Shown here piece by piece: positions 11,501-22,359 of a DNA stretch of 64,000 nucleotides. Made by a program: the position numbers and the translations under genes. This DNA comes from Macrostomum hystrix (lineage: Eukaryota > Platyhelminthes > Macrostomidae). The notes beneath the pieces are model-generated. The model had not been told where the DNA came from. It did not search any database and was given only the letters and a program-made list of their open reading frames with translations. Location of the stretch: assembly GCA_950097015.1 (NCBI GenBank), contig CATNEN010000011.1, positions 5,050,501 to 5,114,500 of the forward strand, given 5' to 3'. How positions within the stretch are numbered: the stretch's first letter is position 1; each line of letters opens with the position of its first letter.

Positions 11501-12800
11501 CACATTCCAACTGTTAAATGACACATTCCAACCGTTAAATGACACATTCCAACCGTTAAATGACACATTCCAACTGTTAAATGACACATTCCAACCGTTA
11601 AATGACACATTCCAACCGTTAAATGACACATTCCAACTGTTAAATGACACATTCCAACCGTTAAATGACACATTCCAACTGTTAAATGACACATTCCAAC
11701 TGTTAAATGACACATTCCAACCGTTAAATGACACATTCCAACTGTTAAATGACACATTCCAACTGTTAAATGACACATTCCAACTGTTAAATGACACATT
11801 CCAACTGTTAAATGACACATTCCAACTGTTAAATGACACATTCCAACTGTTAAATGACACATTCCAACTGTTAAATGACACATTCCAACCGTTAAATGAC
11901 ACATTCCAACCGTTAAATGACACATTCCAACTGTTAAATGACACATTCCAACCGTTAAATGACACATTCCAACTGTTAAATGACACATTCCAACTGTTAA
12001 ATGACACATTCCAACTGTTAAATGACACATTCCAACTGTTAAATGACACATTCCAACTGTTAAATGACACATTCCAACTGTTAAATGACACATTCCAACT
12101 GTTAAATGACACATTCCAACTGTTAAATGACACATTCCAACTGTTAAATGACACATTCCAACTGTTAAATGACACATTCCAACCGTTAAATGACACATTC
12201 CAACCGTTAAATGACACATTCCAACTGTTAAATGACACATTCCAACCGTTAAATGACACATTCCAACTGTTAAATGACACATTCCAACTGTTAAATGACA
12301 CATTCCAACTGTTAAATGACACATTCCAACTGTTAAATGACACATTCCAACTGTTAAATGACACATTCCAACTGTTAAATGACACATTCCAACTGTTAAA
12401 TGACACATTCCAACTGTTAAATGACACATTCCAACTGTTAAATGACACATTCCAACCGTTAAGTGACACATTCCAACCGTTAAATGACACATTCCAACTG
12501 TTAAATGACACATTCCAACTGTTAAGTGACACATTCCAACCGTTAATTGACACATTCCAACTGTTAAGTGACACATTCCAACTGTTAAGTGACACATTCC
12601 AACCGTTAAATGACACATTCCAACCGTTAAATGACACATTCCAACCGTTAATTGACACATTCCAACTGTTAAATGACACATTACAACCGTTAAATGACAC
12701 ATTCCAACCGTTAAATGACACATTCCAACCGTTAAATGACACATTCGTGAGAATCATTGCACATTCCAACTGTAAAATGATACATTCCGACCCTATTATG
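11501..12800. repeat. Satellite, 21-bp unit with ACATTCCA and AACYGTTA motifs
   Basis: About 60 units of ACATTCCAACYGTTAAATGA plus C, where Y is the main variable site; a few units carry AAGTGAC or AATTGAC. Decayed copies continue to about 12800. Each unit holds ACATTCCA, identical to the TEAD/Scalloped consensus, and AACTGTTA or AACCGTTA, which contain Myb-type YAACKG on one strand. It lies just downstream of the minus-strand GPCR gene. Functional meaning is untested. Confidence 0.95.
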
Positions 12801-12904
12801 ACACATTCCCCCAGTTCTTTATGAACATGAAACATTTAAATCACACATATTCCTGCCTTCGAAAACACATTTCTGAAGCATCAATAAAGAAGCAAAACAA
12901 AGAC

Positions 12905-15900
12905 TTACCAACAGAACAGCTGAAAGAACTGATTCTTGAAGATTGTGTTGAATGTGAAGTAGAGGAGGAAGTTGCAGGCTCCGTTGAAACACACGAACAC
13001 ATCAGTGATCTCTCGTATGCCGCGGATCAGATAGTTCTCATCGGCGAAGCCGTAGTTGAGCACGGTGCTGAGCACAGCGTCAGGCGTAATGCTGATAACA
13101 AAGACTAGGACAACAGTCATCAGCATGACGGTGATCCTGTGCCGATTCATCAGCCTTCGCCTGGTCTGTGATCGCCGCAGAACTCGCACAATCAACGCGT
13201 TCAACACAATGAGAAGCAACAGCGGCACCAGCACTCTAGCTGAGTACACACCCCAGGTGTACAGCTTGCTGTAGGAGCTTTTGCGCCATAATCTAGTCTC
13301 CGAGATGCGGAAGCTGGTCTTGTTGGCCTCGCCAGCGTTCTGACACTGGCCGGCCTCGTAGCGCAGCAGGTGCGGCAGGCAGAGCAGCGTGGCCGTGGTG
13401 AAAATGGCGATCACGTGGAGCTTCGACCGGCGCAGAGTGCAGAAGCTCTTGGCCCGGTGAGGAATTGTGACTAGGAAAAAACTGAAAGGACGGTAATATG
13501 GACAGATGATGTACCAGTGTGCGCTCGACTCTCGCATCGAAGTGCACGAGCTCACTATCACTGATTGGATGATAGGTTTCGACTTGTAAGTGTACATTTT
13601 TTCTTTCCTTACTCTCGATGCTCATTGGCTGGTATTTTTGTTTTAATTACGCCAGTGTACACTCTGTCACTGCCCCATCGCTGATTGGTTAACATTCAAA
13701 AGATTTCAGTTTATTGACAGTAGAAAGACCACATTTTATCTCCTAAAAGTTTCAACCAATCGCTTTCTATGAAATAACTTCCGGAATCACAAAGCACCGG
13801 CATCATCGAGATCTTCAACGATTCTCGTCTGCCGGCAAAAACCACCAATATAGGCATAGCTTTTCCTCTCACAAAATTTCATAATGTAGACATGTTACCA
13901 TTAATAACTGCTAAATATTACGAGCGTATATTGCTGAACATAGTTTGTTGTCCTTGTCACCAGGTCTTTGACAACAATCGCTGAATATCTCGACCATGTT
14001 GATGTCAGACGACTTTAAAAGTTTGTTTATTTTAACTGGCGGAAAAGTTTAATACTTATGGTCCGAATGACAAAAATTCGGTCATTCGGCTTGTTAGTTA
14101 TCGTAGAGTAGGCAGTGGGTATTTGAAATACCCCCACAATGGTCCTTCCGTAGGGGATAATATGGTCTCTGTACTGTTAACAGTAATCAATAATGTACAT
14201 TCTGTCCTTGCGTCCTTCTCTTCTAGCTCTTTGGCTGATAGGTTTTCGACTAATCAGTGTACATTATTTCTGTCCCCTTTCTCGACGCTCATTGGCTGGT
14301 ATAATTTTACTATAAATTACGCCAGTGTAAGACCCTGTCACATCCCAATCTCTTCACGCTGATTTGTCTGTCACCTTTTCATGGTTTGAATTTTAGTGAC
14401 TGAGATCTAAGAGGTACATCGCTAATTACGAGCTGAATTGGACAAGCTACAAAAATAGTATTTTATTTTCTTTGTTTATTTTATTACAGATAGTTGCTGC
14501 GCGATTCCTAAATCTGTTCTATCAAGCCTATACATAGTAATTTAACCTATCAACTTTGATCAAAGCAGTTATATCAAAGCAGAAGCTCGATCAAAAGTAT
14601 GAAAAACAGCGAGAGGAAGACAAAAGTGCATAATTATGGGCATTGTTTGAAATTTGGAAAATATCAAATCAGACCTATAGCTGTCACGTTCAATGTGAAA
14701 CAACAATAAATGGGACAACTTTTTGTTAGTCTTTTCAGTCCCTTTTTTCTCCCATGGCAATATGTTTCTCTGAAAATGTAACTTTTTATTCCCATAAAAA
14801 CTGTTCTTTTCGATGCCGAAAAAAGTATTGTTTTCGACAATAGTCTCTTGCGGTTCACGGTCGCAAGCTAGAGGGAAGTTTGTTCATCATCAACACAATA
14901 GCAGCTTGCACTAGACTAGAGAGCCAGAAAAAGAAATCTAGATTTTCTACGAGAAAAAAAATATAATTTTGATTCTGGGTGAAAACTAAATTAAACGATT
15001 TGAATGCAGGTAGACTTTAGGATGGCGGTAGCAATGCCACTTTGAAGGGAGTTGAGTGGCAGAGCGGTTAACGCGTTTCTCTCTCGCACCAAGGTCCCTG
15101 AACTCGATTGCGCGGCGAGGCCACATTAATTTGGGGCGCAGCCGCGGTGAGAAGGCTTGGTGGCTTGTCATATAATTTACGCCCTTAAAGACAACCTCCA
15201 ATGCACAGTGAAAGTGTACACTGCCTGACGATGAGAAAGTCAGGGCAGATGTACACACCTGAGCGTATGCGTGAGTACAGTATCTGTGTGCGTGTGTGCT
15301 CAGGAGTCAGCGAAATGGGCAGAATTGCCTCCTCGCTGGCTGCGGGTCTAGTGTCACCAAATGATGTGCCATTGCCCGCAGCCCTCCTGCAATGATAATA
15401 ATACCCGTTTATTATGCCCGTTTAAAGCACTACTTGATAAAATTCTTGTTGTAGCGATATCCCATTAAAGGACTACTGGATCGAGAGTGAGTGAGAGTGA
15501 GTGAGTGAAGGACTTTTCGGTCGAAATGCTCAGTTGTGAGTTTAGTATGTTTGTTAGTTAATCGCTATTTGTCAAGCGACTCATGGCTAGCGTGAGGAAC
15601 ATTTTGATAATGCATGAAGCTTTGAAAAGTCTGATACCCCATTTTCAATTTAACACTTCAATCGATCACACGCTGTCAGTCAGTCTAATCAGTGCAGGCT
15701 TGTCCATGACAATACCCATAACGCTGATGATTGATTTGTCAAATAGTGCATCTATACTTGCCGAAGCACACACAAGAATTGCCTTGTCACAGCTGTCTGA
15801 AATCTTCAGCCAAGAAATCATAGGCCATAAATTTCATCGCCTCAATTGAGCAATAAATTAAATTGACTGCCATGCAGAATTCTCGCTGATCAATCAACAA

Positions 15901-17413
15901 CCGGCCTCTTAAGAGCAAAGAACAGCGTGGGCCAAATATGAACTGCGCTTGCACTTTTAATACGAGTCGTAAGAAAATGAGAAGAGGTTTGAGCAGATTC
16001 CGGAAGCGGGTGCAGCTTTAGGTTGTCAAGTGCGCGCCGAAGTCAAGATTGCTTCGTTTTGCACAGCTGGTCGCAGATGCGAACTGATTGTCGGACAAGT
16101 GCCACTTCAGAGAGGCTGCACACAGCTGCTCGCACCGAGATTTCGACTGCTGCTATCGATTAGTAATATTATTAGACTGCCACCATACTGGGCATTCTGT
16201 GAGACTCAAATTTATAGATGCCTTACAAGCTCTCAAACAACGATACCTATCACAAGCCGACATTTTAAGATCGTGCCGGATACTTGAATAGAAAATCTAA
16301 CCTGCCAAGGAGCATTGGCGATTCGACTGAGAATCGGATTCTTGAGAATTGGTGAGCGCATTCTCTCAAGGGTTGGCTCTGCTAACGAGTTCGATTAAGT
16401 GGATCGTTATTTTTCGCTTAGAGAACTTTTTATGTTATAGTTCAGTGCAGTTTTGATATTATTTATTGGAAGTTGCCAATTTTTTCAAATAAAATAGCTT
16501 TTAATTGCAAAATAAAAAAATGCTTCGTAAAAATCTGGCGAAAAAAGTATAACAAATAATAACTGTACTTAGAAAAATTCGTTACGAAAAATTATTACAT
16601 CACTTTTAAAAAAATCGTCGCTTTTCGTGAAAACTCCATACTACTTATAGTTTTTGTTTCGAATTTCAAAGAAGTACTATTTATGTTTGTTAAAACTAAC
16701 TCGCCGAAAATTTATTCTATTTAAACAAGACTTAAAAGTAAAAATATACAGAAATAATATTTAGTAACTTAAACATTTTTGTAACATGTTTCAGTAATTT
16801 TTGTAGCTCAACTTAAAAGCGATATTTATTTTTTTTTCATTGAGTACTTTGACATAATATTTTTCTATAAAAACTCAATACATACCTTTCTCATTATATA
16901 TATTTTTATCGCGACAAATTTAGGCACCAATCGATAAGGAATCGATCGATATATCGATTTATTGATCATAAAAATATAAACATTACGCTTTATTTTTTGT
17001 ATTCAATTCAAATCGGTAGCCGTCACTCACCGCTCCAAAGTGATGGCCATTGTGATCCAAGCTGTTATGCAGTTAGAGGTCTGCATAAGGAAGTGGCTGA
17101 ACGGGTAGAGTCTCAGGAACAGCAATGATGCCTCGCCGGACTCACCACCGATTTGCTGCTGCAGTATGCTCACGAAGTACAGAAAATCATTGGACAGTTT
17201 AACAGTGTCGCTGACGGCCAAGCTCACCAGGAAGATATTTGTCGGCGAGTTGACTTTACAGCTGGAGATCACAGCAATGCTGACAATGTTGGCCAAGATT
17301 CCAAAACTGCAGATCAGAGGGTAAGCGATCAGCGCCGTGACGAATTGGGCCCACTGGAAAAACAGCTTGTGCTGCAGGCTGTCTCCATTCTCGGCGTCTG
17401 TACAGTTCTCCAT
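12905..17413 (-). CDS. Peptide GPCR, FMRFamide-receptor-like (rhodopsin family)
   Basis: Exons are 17413-17031 and 13481-12905, with donor GTGAGT at 17030 and acceptor TTTCAG at 13482-13483. The split Arg codon (CG|T) joins them into ITLER|FFLVTIPHRAKSF, the conserved end of TM3 and second loop. The predicted protein has about 319 residues and all seven TM segments: TM1 with GILAN, TM2 with LAVSD, TM3 ending ERF, TM4 after HRAKSF, TM5 with VLVPLLL, TM6 with SITPD, and TM7 with NFLLYF in place of NPxxY. The N terminus starts MENCTD, and there is no signal peptide. Family knowledge: a plasma-membrane neuropeptide receptor signalling through G proteins. Oddities are ERF for E/DRY, no Cys at the usual start of TM3, and a very short C tail. 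The 3.5-kb intron holds a SINE and other repeats. The ligand is not inferable. Confidence 0.85.
13739..14046 (+). repeat. Dispersed repeat R1, copy 1 (GPCR intron)
   Basis: About 300 bp shared with 44340-44590 and 44838-45130. Common landmarks in order are AACTTCC/AATTCCAGGATC, ATCGTCGAG...TTCAACGA, GGCATA, TTGTCACCAGGT and AATCGCTGAATAT, then GACGTCAGACG-like text. No coding capacity. Probably an old non-autonomous transposon. Confidence 0.7.
14105..14145. repeat. MITE-like terminus, GTGGGTATTTGAAATACCCC
   Basis: A short palindrome (GTGGGTATTTGAAATACCCC, then CAC) beside AGTAGGCA. Its reverse complement is close to sequence at 33055-33085 and at 44265-44300, so it marks a dispersed inverted-repeat family. 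Confidence 0.5.
15047..15400 (+). mobile_element. tRNA-derived SINE, copy B (most complete)
   Basis: It starts with a tRNA(Leu/Ser)-like head: TGGCAGAGCGGTTAACGCG fits a pol III A box, and a degenerate B box follows (GAACTCGATTGC). Then come GGCGAGGCCAC, TTGGGGCGCAG, the TGTACACTGCCTGACGATGA core, GTCAGCGAAATG and a 3' end CCCTCCTGCAATGATAATAA. Length is about 350 bp. The other copies lie at 421-645 (-), 22953-23112 (-) and 50118-50388 (+). It sits inside the GPCR intron. The head class is inferred by eye; no target duplication was resolved. Confidence 0.75.
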
Positions 17414-18070
17414 ATGCTGCTGTGACCAATGCTTCTGGCTGAATCTGTCACTCCGGTGTCGTCACTCTGTTAAACGGTCGCTCTCGAAAAGATATTCTGC
17501 TTGTCTGTTTTTTCAATATCCAATTTAAGCCGTCGAGTCAAACTCCTCAAAACAGTCTCAAATAAGTGTGGCTTAGAGTCGCTGATCGCATCACCAATCA
17601 GTGAAAGGGTCTGATAGCTGCAACCAATGGGAGCTTGTCTAGCACAGCCTTGTAGACTCTTGTGCCGCTGTATGGCGAGAAAGTCTGCCCTTAAAATCTT
17701 AATCCCCCAGGGAGCGGGCTAAAGATGCGAACAAGTTCATCTTTATTTCACACCAGGCAGCGGGTATCTCCGAGCGCTCAAGTCTCGGCCGGTCGTTTTC
17801 TGAGTCTACTTTCTATTTCATCTATCACATCTGTCTTTATTATGAGGGCAAGAAATCCAATCAGAATAAAAGTCTCCGGCAATCAACTCCGGTTGGCTCG
17901 ACAGACAACCCACTGCCTGGCCTAAAATGGAAGACCAAAAAATATACTGCAAAAAACACAAATAGTCTATAGATGAGTGTACTCAAATCTGCTTCTGATA
18001 ATAAATACTCTGCACTTGCTTTCAGACATCACCGTACTCAAAATACTCTGCACTTGCTTTCAGACATCAC
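17414..18070. other. 5' flank of the GPCR gene
   Basis: Presumed promoter and 5' UTR side of the minus-strand GPCR. No clear TATA box or other gene seen. Confidence 0.4.
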
Positions 18071-18074
18071 CGTA

Positions 18075-21000
18075 CTCAAAATACTCAGTCATCAACCTAC
18101 TCAGTCATCAACCTACTCAGTCATCAACCTACTCTGTCATGAACCTGCTCTGTCATCAACCTACTCAGTCATCAACCTACTCTGTCATCAACCCACTCAG
18201 TCATCAACCTACTCAGTCATCAACCTACTCAGTCATCAACCTACTCTGTCATCAACCTACTCTGTCATCAACCTACTCTGTCATCAACCCACTCAGTCAT
18301 CAACCTACTCAGTCATCAACCTACTCAGTCATCAACCTACTCTGTCATCAACCTACTCTGTCATCAACCTACTCTGTCATCAACCTACTCTGTCATCAAC
18401 CTACTCTGTCATCAACCTACTCTGTCATCAACCTACTCTGTCATCAACCTACTACTCTGCCATCAACCTACTCAGTCATCAACCTACTCAGTCATCAACC
18501 TACTCTGTCATCAACCTACTACTCTGCCATCAACCTACTACTTTGTCATCAACCTACTCAGTCATCAACCTACTCAGTCATCAACCTACTCTGTCATCAA
18601 CCTACTCAGTCATCAACCTACTCAGTCATCAACCCACTCAGTCATCAACCTACTCAGTCATCAACCTACTCAGTCATCAACCTACTCTGTCATCAACCTA
18701 CTCTGTCATCAACCTACTCTGTCATCAACCTACTCTGTCATCAACCTACTCTGTCATCAACCTACTACTCTGCCATCAACCTACTCAGTCATCAACCTAC
18801 TCAGTCATCAACCTACTCTGTCATCAACCTACTACTCTGCCATCAACCTACTACTTTGTCATCAACCTACTCAGTCATCAACCTACTCTGTCATCAACCT
18901 ACTCTGTCATCAACCTACTCAGTCATCAACCTACTCTGTCATCAACCTACTCAGTCATCAACCTACTCAGTCATCAACCTACTCTGTCATCAACCTACTC
19001 TGTCATCAACCTACTACTCTGCCATCAACCTACTTTGTCATCAACCTACTCTGTCATCAACCTACTCAGTCATCAACCTACTCTGTCATCAACCTACTCA
19101 GTCATCAACCTACTCAGTCATCAACCTACTCTGTCATCAACCTACTCTGTCATCAACCTACTCTGTCATCAACCCACTCAGTCATCAACCTACTCAGTCA
19201 TCAACCTACTCAGTCATCAACCTACTCTGTCATCAACCTACTCTGTCATCAACCTACTCAGTCATCAACCTACTCAGTCATCAACCCACTCAGTCATCAA
19301 CCTACTCAGTCATCAACCTACTCAGTCATCAACCTACTCTGTCATCAACCTACTCTGTCATCAACCTACTCTGTCATCAACCTACTCTGTCATCAACCTA
19401 CTCTGTCATCAACCTACTCTGTCATCAACCCACTCAGTCATCAACCTACTCAGTCATCAACCTACTCAGTCATCAACCTACTCTGTCATCAACCTACTAC
19501 TCTGCCATCAACCTACTACTTTGTCATCAACCTACTCAGTCATCAACCTACTCTGTCATCAACCTACTCTGTCATCAACCTACTCAGTCATCAACCTACT
19601 TTGTCATCAACCTACTCAGTCATCAACCTACTCAGTCATCAACCTACTCTGTCATCAACCTACTCTGTCATCAACCTACTACTCTGCCATCAACCTACTT
19701 TGTCATCAACCTACTCTGTCATCAACCTACTCAGTCATCAACCTACTCTGTCATCAACCTACTCAGTCATCAACCTACTCTGTCATCAACCTACTCTGTC
19801 ATCAACCTACTCAGTCATCAAACTACTCAGTCATCAACCTACTCTGTCATCAACCTACTCAGTCATCAACCTACTCTGTCATGAACCTACTCAGTCATCA
19901 ACCTACTCAGTCATCAACCTACTCTGTCATCAACCTACTCTGTCATCAACCTACTCAGTCATCAAACTACTCAGTCATCAACCTACTCTGCCATCAACCT
20001 ACTCTGCCATGAACCTACTCAGTCATCAACCTACTCTGCCATGAACCTACTCAGTCATCAACCTACTCTGCCATGAACCTACTCAGTCATCAACCTACTC
20101 TGCCATGAACCTACTCAGTCATCAACCTACTCAGTCATCAACCTACTCTGTCATCAACCTACTCTGTCATCAACCTACTACTCTGCCATCAACCTACTCA
20201 GTCATCAACCTACTCAGTCATCAACCTACTCTGTCATCAACCTACTCTGTCATCAACCTACTACTCTGCCATCAACCTACTACTTTGTCATCAACCTACT
20301 CAGTCATCAACCTACTCTGTCATCAACCTACTCTGTCATCAACCTACTCAGTCATCAACCTACTCTGTCATCAACCTACTCTGTCATCAACCTACTCTGT
20401 CATCAACCTACTCTGCCATCAACCTACTACTCTGCCATCAACCTACTCAGTCATCAACCTACTCTGTCATCAACCTACTCTGTCATCAACCTACTACTCT
20501 GCCATCAACCTACTCTGTCATCAACCTACTCTGTCATCAACCTACTACTCTGCCATCAACCTACTCTGTCATCAACCTACTCTGTCATCAACCTACTACT
20601 CTGCCATCAACCTACTACTCTGTCATCAACCTACTCAGTCATCAACCTACTCAGTCATGAACCTACTCTGTCATGAACCTACTCAGTCATCAACCTACTC
20701 TGTCATCAACCTACTCAGTCATCAACCTACTCTGTCATCAACCTACTCTGTCATCAACCTACTCTGTCATCAACCTACTCTGCCATCAACCTACTACTCT
20801 GCCATCAACCTACTCTGTCATTAACCTACTACTCTGCCATCAACCTACTCAGTCATTAACCTACTACTCTGCCATCAACCTACTCTGTCATTAACCTACT
20901 ACTCTGCCATCAACCTACTACTCTGTCATCAACCTACTACTCTGCCATCAACCTACTCTGTCATCAACCTACTCTGTCATCAACCTACTACTCTGCCATC

Positions 21001-21312
21001 AACCTACTACTCTGCCATCAACCTACTACTCTGTCATCAACCTACTCAGTCATCAACCTACTCAGTCATCAACCTACTCTGTCATCAACCTACTCTGTCA
21101 TCAACCTACTCTGTCATCAACCTACTCAGTCATCAACCTACTCAGTCATCAACCTACTCTGTCATCAACCTACTACTCTGCCATCAACCTACTACTCTGC
21201 CATCAACCTACTACTCTGTCATCAACCTACTCTGTCATCAACCTACTCAGTCATGAACCTACTCTGTCATGAACCTACTCTGCCATCAACCTACTCAGTC
21301 ATCAACCTACTA
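18075..21312. repeat. Satellite, 16-bp unit (CTCAGTCATCAACCTA)
   Basis: About 200 units of CTCAGTCATCAACCTA or CTCTGTCATCAACCTA, with 19-bp variants inserting TAC (CTACTACTCTGCCATC) that become frequent after about 20100. The A/T alternation at the fourth base forms repeated blocks, evidence of higher-order amplification. Three forward frames stay open for up to 679 codons purely through periodicity. Confidence 0.96.
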
Positions 21313-22359
21313 TTTCCCTAACCTACCCTGTAAAGGTAGTCGGTAAGTAAACGAATGCTTCCCAAAAATAGGTCTTCAGCCGTCGAGAAAATAAACATAT
21401 TGAATGGAATTTCTTGCAGAACGGGCCTAAGTGCTTTGAAAATAGCCAAAGGATGACATGCCTCTATTGACAATTTGCAGTTGACTTTCAGTCTTCGAGA
21501 GAATGGTTGTCTAAACTACCTTTCGCTCATAAATTCTCACCAGTGCTTCACCAAGTAAAGAAACCTAGGCCATGCCTGACAAACAAACAGAATTGGTAAA
21601 ACAAAATTGGGTATGGCGTTTTAGGAAATTTGAGCAGGGTATTAAGCAGTCTCCTAAGCAGCCTAATACAATGTACTACTAGAATAACTATTTACGAGAC
21701 CTAGAATACCTGGAATACCTATTCGTAACTAAACGAACTACACACAAACATAGACCCAGCTCTTTGCTTTAATGCTCAGTTAGTACAAATTGATAACTAT
21801 AATTTATAAGTATACAAAACAGAGACATGTCAACATGCTGCTTGCAATAGTTGAAAGCAATGCATTTTATTATCGCCATAAAAATGAATGCCGAAAACAG
21901 TTACAATATGCGTCAAATGTGCTCAGATAGCAGTTGGTCCAGCGACTGATAAGAATGATATACTTGTACATGTGCGATAATTGTACATTTAAGGTTTGCA
22001 AGAATATATAAGGAGAGAAATAATCTGACTGTCGCTGACGATCAGCGCTTCGATGGTTAACTACAATGTACATTGTTGAGCGTACAGGCGCGTAAAAGTT
22101 GTTGCAAAGTAGAAGCATGTACACTGGATCAAGCCTCGCATTTTATGGGGTGGATGTTGGCTGGGTTGAGGTCTCTCAGCCAATCAGTGTTGGTGGGTAT
22201 AGATAGTGGCCCCTAACGCATTTAAATTGAATTCGGAGGGTGTTTGCTGAGCCAATTTAGCAAAAAATTGTCTGCACCTCAAGGGAGGTTGGAAGAAGTT
22301 GTTCGCAGAAAAGTAATTTAGAATTTGATGATAATCAGCATCATCTCCGCAAACATCAA
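21313..22359. other. Intergenic, no gene seen
   Basis: AT-rich between the 16-bp satellite and the candidate first exon at 22360. Short ORFs here show no family signal. Confidence 0.45.

Larger units (their letters stand above)
13560..14375. repeat. Pair of diverged repeats (13560-13700 and 14233-14375)
   Basis: Both segments contain GATAGGTTTTCGACT-like text, then GTGTACATT, then GCTCATTGGCTGGTAT and AATTACGCCAGTGTA, in the same order about 670 bp apart. They lie in the GPCR intron on either side of the dispersed repeat at 13739-14046. They could be the flanks of one inserted element or a local duplication. Confidence 0.6.

Noticed and set aside
11470-12835. Frames of 424 and 447 codons on the minus strand of the 21-bp satellite
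   Set aside because: Pure repeat translation in two frames of the same strand; composition is that of the repeat.
14986-15258. 90-codon minus-strand frame near the 15-kb SINE
   Set aside because: Encoded by the SINE itself; shared with the copies at 0.5 and 50.2 kb.
17973-21300. Frames of 679 and 635 codons in the 16-bp satellite
   Set aside because: A 48-bp (three-unit) periodicity without stops explains them; several overlapping forward frames are open simultaneously.
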